Positions 1 through 10,212 of a DNA stretch of 64,000 nt are shown here, piece after piece. Each line of letters starts with the position of its first letter. The stretch's first letter is position 1. The notes below the pieces were generated by a model. The model ran no database searches and was not told where the DNA came from. It was given only the letters and a program-made list of their open reading frames with translations. The stretch is from Hyposmocoma kahamanoa (taxonomy: Eukaryota; Arthropoda; Insecta; Lepidoptera; Cosmopterigidae), in the NCBI RefSeq assembly GCF_003589595.1, contig NW_020653772.1, positions 849,762 to 913,761 of the forward strand. Reading direction: 5' to 3'. A program made the translations under genes and the position numbers.

Positions 1-235
1 CTGCTACTGCTCGTTCACTATGCTAACTTCCCCGAGAAGAACGAGCGAGAAACTCTAGGGATTGCTGTTTTCAAATAAACTTAAATGGTATGGAGTAGTA
101 CACTTTGAATCAAATTTGTGTGGAATCTAGAGCCATGTCGTCTTTCCATACATCTCTATCTAACACGTAGTCTTCAATTTTGTAATGTGACTTTTCAATT
201 AAAATGCTTTTGATGTAAGTTTTAAAATTAGGAAA

Positions 236-560
236 TCATAATCTTGACATATACTCCGGAATCTTATTGTAAAAGCGTATACAGTTCCCCATAAAAGAAT
301 CGTTTGCCTTTGTTAAACGAAATCGTGGTACTATGAGTTTGACTACGTTGAGGTGGTAGTGTGAAGTTAGGTGTGAATACCATAGGTCGGTCCAAAATGG
401 TCCTAAAGTAGACAATACAACAACTAAATAAGAAATGCGTGAAGTTAGGCGCGAATACCACGTCCGAAACGTCGAGACAAATACACTTCCGGACGCATTT
501 TCAGTATTAAAAGCCCTAAGTTTAAACAATGTTTGATTGATCAAAAACTATTAAGCAATT
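236..560 (-). pseudogene. LINE ORF2 C-terminal relic
   Basis: The minus frame ends PRFRLTKANDSFMGNCIRFYNKIPE, the usual tail of jockey/CR1-like LINE reverse transcriptases in insects. It has no upstream reverse transcriptase. A direct repeat (GTGAAGTTAGG..GCGAATACCA) occurs twice in the relic, at about 361 and 438. Confidence 0.5.
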
Positions 561-839
561 TTGAAACTAGTATATTAAACGGCTTTTCCATAAATCCTTG
601 TTGGAAATTTGAATTTGCGAAACCGGGGGAAAACTTTTTCTTCGACTATATCACTACTTGTGTATTCTAGCCCTTTAAGACAAAAATGCGAGGTGGCTCG
701 AATTAAGTGTGAAGTATATAATATATTTTATGCACGATTAATTCCCGATTTAAAAACAAATAATTTGTGAAAAATGAAGGTTTGTGTGATGTGGACTTTG
801 AGAGTTTTGACAATTTCATGGCGTGACCGGGTTACAGAT

Positions 840-1995
840 ATACCAGTACTCAATAAACTGAAGAAAACGAGTGGAGCTTATGAACACCATTAAGTGCAGG
901 AAGATGTCGTACTTCGGTCTCTTTATGAGGAACATAACATTGGAACTTATATTTCAATTATCTCTGAACCTCGGTCTTTTCCCCCGGGAATGGAAGGTTG
1001 GACATGTAGTTCCAATTTTAAAGTCCGGCGACCCTTCTTTATGTATTAACTATAGACCTATTAGCATTATGTCTAGTGTAGCTAAAATGTTTGAGAGTGT
1101 TATTTATGAGTACGTGTACTCACCCGTTAAGCCATTCATGTCAGACAAGCAACATGGCTTCACCAGAAACAAATCCACAATTAGTAACTTACTGGAATAT
1201 AAGCACTATCTCTGTTCTGTTTTCGCTCGTGGGGGTCAAGTGGATTCAATATATACAGATACTAAAAAGCCTTTGATAAAGTAAATCACAACCTTCTTTG
1301 CATGAAATTAACATCATTTGGTATTCATGGTAACCTTTTGCGTTGGGTACGATCTTATCTTGACAATAGAAGTCAACTTGTATGTATTAAAGCGTTCTTA
1401 TCCCTACCAGTTACTATCTCTCCTGGCGTACCCCAGGGTTCCCATTTGGGGCCTTTATTTTTTATAATATTTATTAATGACCTGATTGTAAAGCTTCGTT
1501 GCCCCTGTCTATTATACGCAGATGATCTAAAAAATTTTAACACTATCTTTCATCATCATTCTTCAAAATGACTTTGAAACTCTCGCTCAATGGTCCCAAA
1601 CAAACCTTATGTACCTGAACGTTGATAAGTGCTTAGTTATATCATTTACCAGAAAAAGTAATAAAGTAACTCATGAATACTCTCTATATAGACATGTCCT
1701 GCAACGCCGGGAAGTGGTTAGAGACCGCGGTATATTGTTTGGCGAAAAATTAACTTTCAGAAATCACTTTGATCATATATATGGTTGGTAGGGCCTACCC
1801 GACATTGGGCTTTGTGAACCGTGCTACTAAACGAAAACGAAACCGTATTGCTACATCCATCTCTATAGCTCATTGGTAAGAGGCGTTCTGGAGTATGGTA
1901 CAGTGGTTTGGTCACCATACTATCATGTACATTCCAATAAGAGCGAAGATGTACAGAGAAGGGCTCTCAGATCGATTGTCGTCGTCAGATGCGTA
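840..1995 (+). pseudogene. LINE reverse transcriptase relic (jockey/CR1-like)
   Basis: Broken reverse transcriptase of a non-LTR retrotransposon. In order: FPREWKVGHVVPILKSGDP, NYRPISIMSS and DKQHGF in one frame (871-1284); a frameshift inside the YTDFKKAFD-like motif; then [13 protein letters not shown] and the catalytic YADD (1302-1571); a stop; then LNVDKC (1609-1791); and finally RGVLEYGTVVWSPY near 1870-1980 in another frame. At least three frame breaks make it inactive. It lies in neur intron 3, opposite in strand to the gene. The exact clade is not settled by eye. Confidence 0.88.
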
Positions 1996-2164
1996 GGTAG
2001 GCATCTGAATTTCGCTATAATATAATATACATTATTGATAAAACTGTCCACAACTATTGTGATATACATATCACATTAAAATGTTTCATGTTGTTTTACT
2101 TTCTTTGTTAAAGTTATGCACGCGTTTAGGTTTTCTCATAGTGTTCTCCGTAACAGTTAAAACA

Positions 2165-2300
2165 TGTTAAGAGTTAAGCATTACTGCGTTTCCGTTTTGA
2201 AGTGTAAGGGTGTTGGTGAAATTACAGGCACATGGGACTTGTCAACTTATGTCACAAGATGCGCACGCCTTGTTTGTCCCGTCACTTGATTTCATAAAGA
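2165..2300 (+). repeat. SINE-like repeat (GCAGTAATG family), 3' part
   Basis: Shares GTGAAATTACAGGCACATGG, CTTGTCAACTTATGTC and the tail CCCGTCACTTGAT with about 18 other copies in the window. The 5' palindrome end and the AGATCTTTGCGATTTAAAG block are missing. Confidence 0.75.
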
Positions 2301-2383
2301 ATGGTTTAAACTGAAATCTACCAGGGATCTTTCACGAAGTTTTGTTACAAGGTTATTTCGGTTCTGCGGCAAACATGACTCAC

Positions 2384-3469
2384 CTCAATATAATGTGCGC
2401 TGGCCAAAGTAAGTCCTTGCTGATTGACGTTGACATTGTTATTCTGAGGTGGGAGACTGACAACGAGAACTGTACCACCAGCACTGGCTGCAATGGGAGC
2501 TTGCATTACTCTCAACTGCTGTGGCGATTGAGCCGGCAATTGATTGGTTAACATTCTGACTTTTTGGGTCGCACCGTATATATCCACAAACGCCCAAAGT
2601 CGCAAAGTATGGTCCACATGCATCACTGTTATAGGGTTCGATCCGTTTCTGCTGACCCTGACTTCTCCATCCATGGTCAGAGTGACTGCAAGCTCATCGC
2701 CTCTGCGGAGACCATTCGCCGCATCTCTCCGTACAACCCAGTATTCAGGACGGTCGAGGAGTTGTTCCGCATCATCCGGTAGATCACATGGACGCAAAGT
2801 ACCAGGATCGCAGCTTGTCAGACCGATAGCCAGACTTCCTGCATACGCTACTTCGGTGCAAAGGATCTGGACGACAATTGTTTGTCCCGGACGCATAGGT
2901 CTGGCAGTAAAGACATATCCTTGACAGAATTCTGATTCTGCTCTAGCAGCAACACCTCTGTCGCTGACGAATTGAACGTTTCTCCCTTTAGTTCTGTGCA
3001 GACTGAGAGGTACTAACGGATTCTGATATCTCGGAGTAGGTAAAGCTTCGTCGACTGAGAGAGATCTCATTCCGGAAACAATTCTTTCTTCCTCTAGACT
3101 TGGATTTGACCTCCTGATTTGGTTTGGAGCTCTCGGGTCAGCAAATTGCAGAGCAGTGCAATTGCCGTAGACATCTATCAAAGCCCAGAGGGGATTTCTT
3201 ACATCGACTCCAGAGAAAAACAGACCCTTGTCTTCTCCGTTAATCCCGAAGTGCACATCTCCAGCAGAATTTACGTAGTAGTATAAGATGTTGTCTTTTT
3301 CGCAGAATCTTTCACTCAGAGCTTTGGCCCAGTTTCCAGGTTTGTTGGTAAGATCTGGACAGGCATATTTGGGGAGGGAATGAACAAGGGTGGAGGGGTC
3401 GTGGTTGGTGAACCCGAAGCGAATCACGCCACTCCAGCTGTTTGATATCTCGACGAAACGGACGCAGAC
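2384..3469 (-). CDS. neur: neuralized, coding exon 3 (rest of NHR1, whole NHR2)
   Basis: The exon is 1086 bp and encodes residues 130-491. The acceptor is ATCTTTTCCAG ending at 3470, and the donor is GAG|GTGAGT at 2383-2382, both phase 0. NHR1 continues to about residue 239 (VRFVEISNSWSG, PKYACPDLTN, EKDNILYYYVN, LWALIDVYGNC). A linker with SLEEERIVSGMRSLSVDE follows. NHR2 covers about 281-434 (LSLHRTKGRNVQF, ESEFCQGYVFTARP, LGLTSCDP-like IGLTSCDP, LLDRPEYWVV, LWAFVDIYG). A GGTVLVVSLPP motif lies near 460-470. Both repeats look intact, without stops. The reading frame continues about 50 bp past the donor, but that tail has no family similarity and is intron. The RING finger that gives the family its ligase activity is absent here and must be on a further exon beyond position 1. 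The linker is much shorter than in fly Neuralized. Confidence 0.96.
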
Positions 3470-4261
3470 CTGGAAAAGATGAAAAGGGGGAATTAAGTTT
3501 AAAGTATGGACTGAGACGGCATAATTCAAATTCATTTATTCAGATAACTAGGATCCATAAGTGTTAGCAATAATGAAACTTATAATTAGGTTAGTACTTA
3601 AATTCTAGAACAGATTTTGTATTATTAATGAGATGCCGCATTATGGGACACTCACATGGCATAGTCATCAACATGTGCCTAATATTAATGCAAACCACTC
3701 TATTTTTTACTACACTTACAAAAGTTATACAAGTTACTTTTGATTAACCAAAAAACATTCCAAATTACGCCACGTGCTTTGAAAAATATTTCATTTTAAC
3801 AACATGAATTTTTAAAAGAAAGTCAGAAATAAATTAGAATTGTTTCGATTTAAATCCGGAAAAATCCGCGTAATCCGCGTAAATCTAAGAACTTAATACG
3901 ATCTAAATAAGTTCGTCACGGTATCGTTTCTCCTTTCTTTCCTTCGAGCTTCTCTAACATCATAAGCAACAACTTTGTACCCAAGACTTTTAATAATTTA
4001 TCAAATGTACTTTCGTACAAAAATAAAAATAGATCGCTATAAACGGTGAAAACTGTGCGGGAGATGGGATGCTTGCACGTTTGAACTTACTATCTTATTA
4101 CCAAGTAGAGATCTAAAGTCAAGGACATACAAAACTTAGTGGCAGCACTTGATATAGCTACCTGTATTTGTTATTGGGTATTTGATGAACTTGGAAAAAT
4201 ATTTGACGTGCAGACAAACTTGCATGACATGAACAATTGGAGTCAAATAACGAGTTAAAAT

Positions 4262-4547
4262 CATTGACTTACAAATAAATGGACGACGGGTCTAATACAA
4301 AAACCACGAAAAAAATGTCCCAAGTCAACCTATTCAAACGTAGTGACTTTTCAAGGAATATGAAAAAGCTAAAACGTTGAATTTAAATTGTAATGTCATC
4401 GCAGTACTGTCTAATTTTGCTTGCTTCGCTGTCAGTCGAACAAACGAAGACTAGAGCGTGAAGGACGCTCTGTATACGATTTTAACGCCCTATAATATCG
4501 GACACTTTTTAGCGCGGACCCGACGTCCATATAATTGTAAGTCAATG
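4262..4547 (+). mobile_element. CATTGACTTACAA MITE, copy A (286 bp)
   Basis: Ends are CATTGACTTACAA..GGACGACGGGTC and its imperfect inverse ..GACCCGACGTCC..TTGTAAGTCAATG. It is flanked by a perfect 8-bp direct repeat GTTAAAAT. No coding capacity. Sits in neur intron 2. Confidence 0.93.
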
Positions 4548-4744
4548 GTTAAAATAATGAATTTGATCATAGTATGGACGGTTTACTTGCGTATTTGACT
4601 CCTTTGATGTGCGTCGAGAAGACGAACAGCGAGCGGTAACGCGATTTTGGTGTTTTTGTCGAATAGGCAAACAATACAAATACTTTGTCGCACACGCTGT
4701 TTACACGTGGCGATTGTTTACCAAAAGTATCAAATACGCAATTA

Positions 4745-5205
4745 TAAATAAGGCGCTCCGCAGATGGAGCAGCAACTTTCGTTGACGCAACTGGTAACTT
4801 TTTACAAGTTTTCATTTACGGTTGCCGGTTGTAGCAATTAAAAGGCCTAATTGCCGGAATTTTAAATAATCTTTCGAAATAAACGGTCAAGACTGGTGCT
4901 GCGGAGGACGGGGAGGGAGTGAAGTTGCTTCACGAGTTGCGGTTGCCGGTTGCGGAAACTAGCAACTGGAGACAACCGGTACAAATTTGCAAGTTTCTAG
5001 TTGCTGCAATTGAGAATTTATTTAATCACGGATTTCAGCAATCGAAAACTGTAGTCGATTGCCGAAACTCTCAACTGAAGTTGCTACGTCTGCGCGGTTT
5101 CTTGAAATTATACGATATATGAAAAACGTCATAACAGCTAGTTGAGGGTTGCCAGTTGCCGAAACTCGATGATCAAAGTTGCTCCATCTGCGCAGCGCTT
5201 AACCA
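4745..5205. repeat. Palindromic GTTGC-rich element
   Basis: The left part has GCAGATGGAGCAGCAACTTTCG (4759 on). The right part has its near inverse CAAAGTTGCTCCATCTGCGC (5176 on), and GTTGCCGGTTG / GTTGCCAGTTGCCGAAACT repeats lie between. This fits a fold-back MITE with sub-terminal repeats; the exact ends are unclear. Confidence 0.5.
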
Positions 5206-5629
5206 TGTGAATAATAATAATAATACAAAGTTTATTTATCTCCACACATTAATAAGTAAAAATATAAAGCTTTGTAGCTCAGCACACTGGCGGAGTGTTT
5301 CACAATGCCTCTGATATTCTGCTACAGCCTGGCATGTTCATAAAAAGAAGAAGTACTAACTTACAGTATCATTCTAGTTCTAATTCTAATTTCAAGCCGA
5401 TTATTAGACATTTACCACACATATGAACACGTTATATAGATTTTTGTTTTGCTACATAAAAGTTTATTTTTGTTAAATTATGTTTTGTAAAAAGTCATGG
5501 AACAAAAGTTGTTGTTTGTGATGTTAGTAATACAGTGGCAGGCTGTTACTGTTTTACATATAACCCTTTATAACGCTTCTAAAAGAACTAACTATCATTA
5601 TCATAGTGAAAATATCTTAAATATCTCAC

Positions 5630-5802
5630 CTTCTCGTTAACCCGTACAGGTCTACTGCTGAACGCTACACCCTTGCAGAAGGACTCAACCCGTCTTGCAG
5701 TGCTGCCGTCTCTTGAGATCCTTACATTGTCACCGTGCACAGAGTGGAAGCTGAGAGGCGGAAGGTTGTTCGGGGTGCTGCCCGTGCATGAGGATCGGGG
5801 GG
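5630..5802 (-). CDS. neur: neuralized, coding exon 2 (start of NHR1 domain)
   Basis: This 173-bp exon completes codon 72 and encodes residues 72-129. The acceptor is TTCTCTCTTGTTACAG ending at 5803; the donor is GAGAAG|GTGAGA at 5629-5628. One base from exon 1 plus 173 bases makes 58 whole codons, and the next exon joins in phase 0. The product reads NNLPPLSFHSVHGDNVRIS followed by an ARRVESFCKGVAFSSRP segment, which is the opening of the first Neuralized homology repeat (NHR1). In the fly protein NHR1 binds Delta and the Bearded-family inhibitors. The exon is too short and its initiation context too poor to show as a gene by itself; it was found by looking upstream of exon 3 for the missing half of NHR1. 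I regard the domain call as very safe. Confidence 0.93.
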
Positions 5803-5884
5803 CTGTAACAAGAGAGAACAGTGTTATGAAAATGCGGGACGTACATTTTTACGTTGTTCAACCACGTGTTTTTGGGAACAAGTC

Positions 5885-6120
5885 GTGTATTTGGTGGCAA
5901 GCGCCTGTCCATAAAAGTTACCGTGACACTCAAAGCTATTAATCACAAAGAACTGAGGGGCACTGCCACTGCGCCTGTCAGCCTGAGACATAAGTTGACA
6001 AGTCCCAGGACCAGCACCCTTACCCTTCAAAACCGGAACGCAGCAATGCACACATTACTGCTTGGCGGCAGAAATAAGCAAGGTGGCAGTACTTCCCCGG
6101 ATGAACTCTTCTAGCAGACG
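5885..6120 (-). repeat. SINE-like repeat (GCAGTAATG family)
   Basis: Near full-length minus copy: CGCCTGTCCATAA, CACAAAGAACTGAGG, CACTGCGCC, AAGTTGACAAGTCC, CCCTTCAAAACCGGAACGCAG, GGCGGCAGAAATA and CAGTACTTCCCCGG appear in family order. It begins about 80 bp upstream of neur exon 2, in intron 1. Confidence 0.85.
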
Positions 6121-6214
6121 CTAACTCGACTGAGTCGTTAAAACAGACAAACAAATTAGTTTAAACGATTTTAAAGAGATGTCGCTACAATGCTCCAAAT
6201 CCAAAAGGCGGAAA

Positions 6215-6499
6215 CATTGACTTACAAATAAATGGACGACGGGTCTAATACAAAAACCACGAAAAAAAGTCCCAAGTCAACCTATTTAAACGTAGTGACA
6301 TGTAAAGGAATATGAAAAAGCTAAAACGTTGAATTTAAATTGTAATGTCATCGCAGTACTGTCTAATTTTGCTTGCTTCGCTGTCAGTCGAACAAACGAA
6401 GACTAAAGCGTGAATGACGCTCTGTATACGATTTTAACGCCCTATAAGTTCGGACACATTTTAGCGCGGACCCGATGTCCATATAATTGTAAGTCAATG
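6215..6499 (+). mobile_element. CATTGACTTACAA MITE, copy B (285 bp)
   Basis: Same ends and interior as copy A. Perfect 8-bp target duplication GGCGGAAA on both sides. Confidence 0.93.
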
Positions 6500-6784
6500 G
6501 GCGGAAAAATACAAATTTGACAGTTGTAGTCTTGAGAACACGAGGTATAAATTTATAGAAATATGATAACTGTTATTCTTACCCAATCTTTTGGGGAAAA
6601 GAATCGTTAGTACAATTTGCACATTTTTGGCAAATACATCGTAAGTATTTATTTTAGTGCAATGATAAACAAAGGCAAATTTTACTGTACTTCAAAATTC
6701 TTATAACTTTATCTGTTCTTCCTAGAACTCAAAACATTTGGTTCAAAATAAAGATGTTCCTCTTATTCCACCTGACTATATAAT

Positions 6785-7080
6785 GTTCTGGCCACACAGA
6801 GGTGGGAGTGGCGCGGTCTGGGGCCGAATATGAATTCGATTGAAATTTTTGCGTTGCTTCCGTAACGATAACAAAAGCAGAATATTTTCTTTATCTTTAT
6901 CCGACAACGATGTGATGTTCTTTAAGATCTGTGTAGAAAATGAAACGGGGTTGCTTTTGGTGCCACACAGCCTGCCTTCGCTCCGCTATTCCGCCGCGAA
7001 CTACGCAATACGCATTCGCTTCCCGCAAGTTCGCCACCGGACCGCTTTTCCCGCTGTACCGCCTGTGTAGCCTGAGCTTT
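6785..7080. repeat. GC-rich fragment with imperfect inverted ends
   Basis: It begins GGCCACACAGAGGTGGGAG and ends CCGCCTGTGTAGCC. GCGGTC/GACCGC-type blocks lie inside both ends, and CACACAGCCTGCC occurs near 6965. A TIR element is possible but no convincing target duplication was found. Confidence 0.3.
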
Positions 7081-7284
7081 AAATAAGTTTAAGTCTATAA
7101 ACTGGACTCTTCTCTTTCCAAAAAGGTTTCAAATGTTTCTTGGCAGTCTAATTAGAAATTTCTAAATAAATAAAAATAAAAAACAAACTCCAACAAGTTG
7201 AAAATACTTTATTAATTGTTATTATTTATCATTGAATTAAATTATCACAAAACTGTTAGTTACATCAGAATAGGTTTGTGCAAA

Positions 7285-7535
7285 AAAAAAAACTTGCACG
7301 GCGCGTGAGACGCAGACAAGTTTCCGCCATACCAGGAGCGTTACGAGCGCGTTACCTACCCTATAGGACCCTTTTCAAACCCCTTTTGAAGAACTCCATG
7401 CTGTATTCCTGCGGGAAAAACCACGACAGGGAATTCATTCCACAATCTAATTGTACGTGCTCTGAAACCGTATAGTACAAGATCAACTCGACTTCAGAAT
7501 ATGAGAATGGAATGTCGGTGCCGAACGGTGCATTG
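7285..7535 (-). pseudogene. LINE ORF2 C-terminal relic
   Basis: On the minus strand, in shifted frames, RTIRLWNEFPVVVFPAG followed by FFKRGLKRVL matches the end of LINE ORF2 proteins (typically RLWN.LP..VFP..YN...FK). Frameshifted and short. Confidence 0.55.
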
Positions 7536-7999
7536 ATAAAATGAGTGTTGGTTGTTGCGGCGTTACACAAATAAAATAAAATAAAAAATATCAATAATAA
7601 AAATACAATTGAGTATGGATAAAAAGGTTAAAAGACGGCATTACTGATTTTCAGTCTTCACCTCTAGCTGTTCGCTTGCTACACCAGGCTAATATGCGGC
7701 TGACTATATTATCTATATACTATGTAATTATGCTTAGTTTAGAAAGTACATCTTATTCTAACTACAAAATGGAAAGTACCAAACGCTCCCCTGCTATATT
7801 CACGCTGTTCCCCCTCGCGACACTACACCTGCTTGGCAGATGCGACGCAGCTTGCGCGTGAGTCGATGTAATGTTATTTCGTGAGGGGAGAACGTCTTTG
7901 AGATAGTGTATTTCATATTGAAGAATAACAAATTTATTTTTGAACCCTAAATTGGTGGCTCTAGAGTCCACAATGACATTGACTTTAATATCAATTCAA

Positions 8000-8155
8000 A
8001 ATTGCCTCTGTGGCCGAAAGATTACCATGCTGCTTTGCCACGCCGAGATCCCGGGATCGATTCCTGGGTTAGGATAAATATTTGTATTGCTTACATTTAT
8101 TTCTCTCGTGAGTTGGGTGTAATTTGTGATTGTCTGTGTGTGTCCAGTGTCTTTG
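8000..8155 (+). repeat. tRNA-derived SINE, family 1
   Basis: The tRNA-like head GCCTCTGTGGCCGAAAGATT carries a box A and GGGATCGATTCC carries a box B. It is followed by the family body TATTTCTCTCGTGAG..GGGTGTAATTTGTG. The 3' part runs straight into a tandem array. Confidence 0.8.
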
Positions 8156-8555
8156 TTACTTATCAGTAACTAAGTTCTGTCTGTGATTAGATGTCATTAA
8201 CCAAGAATGAACCTTTGCAAAGACATTAGTGGCATTTGTGTTGAATGTCTTAGTAATAATTTTAAATAGTGTCTTTGACAATTGTCAGTAACTAAATTCT
8301 GTCTGTGATTAATTGTCATTAACCAAGTATGAACCTTTGCAAAGACATTAGCGACACTGGTGTCGAATGTCTTAGTAATAATTTTAAACAGTGTCTTTGA
8401 CAATTGTCAGTAACTAAGTTCTGTCTGTGATTGTCATTAACAAAGTATGAACCTTTGCAAAGACATTAGTAACATTTGTGTTGAATGTCTTAGTCATAAT
8501 TTTAAGTAGTGTCTTTGTTAATTGTCAGTTACTAAATTCTGTCTGTGATTACTTG
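8156..8555 (+). repeat. Tandem repeat, about 122-bp unit
   Basis: CAGTAACTAAGTTCTGTCTG recurs at 8164, 8286, 8408 and 8526 (spacing 122, 122, 118). Each unit has AAGACATTAG.. and ..GAATGTCTTAG, which can pair as a hairpin, and GAACCTTTGC. Three full units plus a partial one. Confidence 0.93.
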
Positions 8556-8574
8556 TCGTTTGCCAGACTTCTAC

Positions 8575-8945
8575 CACAGTGGCCTTCTCGGGTGCTCTAG
8601 TGGGTGGAATTCAGGATCGATCAGAAACTTTCAGTATCTGGGATGAGCTACTTTCTCCCCCCTCGTGACGAAGAAGGCCACATCGTTCTCTCGTCCTCCA
8701 CGCGGCTGCCAAACTTACTGGCGAGGGAAGCCCCCGCTCCGATCGCCCGTTGCTGCGAAGGTACACCGCCACCGAGCGGGATCGGCCCTCTTCCGATCAC
8801 GCACGGCGACCTCCTTCTGGAGCATCACCGCTTCACCATCACCTTCGCCTGGCGGAGAGAGATCTCGCCTGATCCGGACAACCAGAGTGTTTCGCTCGGA
8901 CGCTCACTAGCCCACTGGGCTAACCTAACCACTAAATCACCGAGT
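8575..8945 (-). repeat. GC-rich block behind a tRNA-like head
   Basis: The minus strand begins CTCGGTGATTTAGTGGTTAG, the same head as the SINE at 13205, then about 330 bp of GC-rich DNA unlike its surroundings. Open frames exist on both strands (up to 138 codons on plus) but none resembles a known protein; the high GC alone would keep frames open. Confidence 0.4.
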
Positions 8946-9672
8946 TATGAATCTTACCTTACCTACTTCTGCCGCCAAGAAGTAATGTTAACATTACTGC
9001 GTTCCAGTTTTGAAGGGTAAGGGTGCTGGTGAAATTACAGGCACATGGGAATTGTCAACTTATGTCTCAGTGGCACCCCTCAGATCTTTGCGATTTAAAG
9101 GTCTGAGTGGCGCTGCATTTGTAAGTCAATGTTATTATAGAAACTTATTTATTAAGACTGTTTTATCCAGAACTAGTCCGCAAAAGGTTTGTCTCATTTT
9201 GAGTGAAGTAGACTTATTTTAATTGTTTCTTACAATATTTTAACGACGGTTTCATTGACGTGTAGAGAATCAAATTTTACGTTCAGCAATAGTATAATCT
9301 TGAATATATTTACATATTTTGAGTTACAACGCTATTGTAATAGCTGTGCGACATGTGGCTTTCTTAAACCAAAAATACGATTATTTTAGACATAATTCTT
9401 TTTTACAGTTATCAAAAGCTACGTTTCAAAAAGCAGCGAGTCACGTCCATAAAACAACTATCAATTTTAAATAGTTACTACATTCCACTTTTCTAGGACA
9501 GTGTAGCTTTTAATTATATAGAAACTTTAATAGATGGCGTTACATGTATTTTACGTGGCGCTTCAGTTATACCATGGACTGTTGCATGCAACTGTTATGG
9601 ACAGGCGTGTAGCTTACCACCAGGCGCACGGCTCGTTCGTCCCGTCACTTGATGTTATAAAAAAAGTCTTCG
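8945..9672 (+). repeat. SINE-like repeat (GCAGTAATG family), split by an insertion
   Basis: The 5' part (8945-9118) has TTCTGCCGCCAAG, TAATGTTAACATTACTGCG, GGTGAAATTACAGGCAC and AGATCTTTGCGATTTAAAGG. The 3' part (9588-9672) has GCAACTGTTATGGACAGGCG, CCCGTCACTTGATGTTAT and an A-run. Between them is about 470 bp of foreign sequence (9119-9587). Confidence 0.85.
9119..9587 (+). repeat. Insertion carrying the TTTGTCTCATTTTGAG repeat
   Basis: It contains CGCAAAAGGTTTGTCTCATT and GTTTCTTACAATATT, shared with 57580-57800 and (inverted) 18235-18400. The same short word TGCA lies at each junction with the SINE-like element. Mobile origin inferred. Confidence 0.5.
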
Positions 9673-9986
9673 CAAACGACATTAGTGACATTTGTGTTGG
9701 TGTCCAAGTAAGCAAACCGCAACCTTATTCCCTTCCCCCAATCTCGAAACCTTCTCATATTGCCCAATACAATAATAATAAAAGAAATAATCAGGAAATG
9801 GCACGTGCGTGTAGCACAATAGAGGGTGTTCCGTTCGGCTGGTCGTTTGCGAGTAACAATAGTAAATGGTGTTTCTTTTATAGGGGTGAAAGATCTAATA
9901 ATAGTGCAATGTTTAACACGGGCCGTGGAATTGGGAACTGCAATCCAGAGTACAGGAAGCAGCCAGCGGGCTACTCATCTTCTATA

Positions 9987-10210
9987 GTCCATTTATTAGG
10001 TACTTAACTAAATGTAAACAATCTTGAGATGTCTATTTAATGAAATATAAATTTATAAAATGATTTTACTTACCTTCAAATGCAAAATACAAATACTTAG
10101 CATATATCAAATTGCATGCCTATTTTTATGTCTATTGATTTGTAAAGTATGTTTCAATAAAAAGATGTATCAAGATTGTTTACATTTAGTTAAGTACCTA
10201 ATAAAAGGAC
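9987..10210. mobile_element. TA-flanked MITE with 40-bp inverted repeats
   Basis: Left end GTCCATTTATTAGGTACTTA continuing to CAATCTTGA; right end is the inverse (TCAAGATTGTTTACATTTAG ..AAAAGGAC). A run of over 30 bp is perfect in both arms. Flanked by TA on both sides (9985-9986, 10211-10212), as for Tc1/mariner-type elements. No coding capacity. Confidence 0.8.
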
Positions 10211-10212
10211 TA

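Larger units (their letters stand above)
1..2383 (-). other. neuralized intron 3, 5' part; RING exon not reached
   Basis: From the donor at 2383 to the left edge no minus-strand reading frame has the paired Cys/His spacing of a RING finger or the GHMCMC-type signature of the family. The interval holds LINE relics and one SINE-like fragment, listed separately. The stretch 560-840 shows nothing recognisable. The gene must continue to the left of the window. Confidence 0.8.
3470..5629 (-). other. neuralized intron 2
   Basis: This is the 2160-bp intron between exons 2 and 3, with consensus GTGAGA and TTTTCCAG ends. It contains one MITE (4262-4547) and a palindromic GTTGC-rich element (4745-5205). 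From 5440 to 5525 it holds the reverse complement of a motif also seen at 10300-10390 (TTTTGTTCCAT..CTTTTTA). The rest is AT-rich with nothing recognised. Confidence 0.85.

Noticed and set aside
2345..2383. Continuation of neur exon 3 to the stop at 2345 as a truncated protein without RING
   Set aside because: A consensus donor GAG|GTGAGT sits exactly where similarity ends; a retained-intron short form is possible but unsupported.
2342..2924. Plus-strand frames of 69, 126 and 72 codons over neur exon 3
   Set aside because: They are antisense shadows of the NHR2 coding sequence, whose minus-strand protein is unmistakable.
8604..9020. 138-codon plus-strand frame, one of the longest in the window outside neur
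   Set aside because: It spans two different repeats (GC-rich block and SINE-like element) and resembles no protein family; high GC explains the lack of stops.
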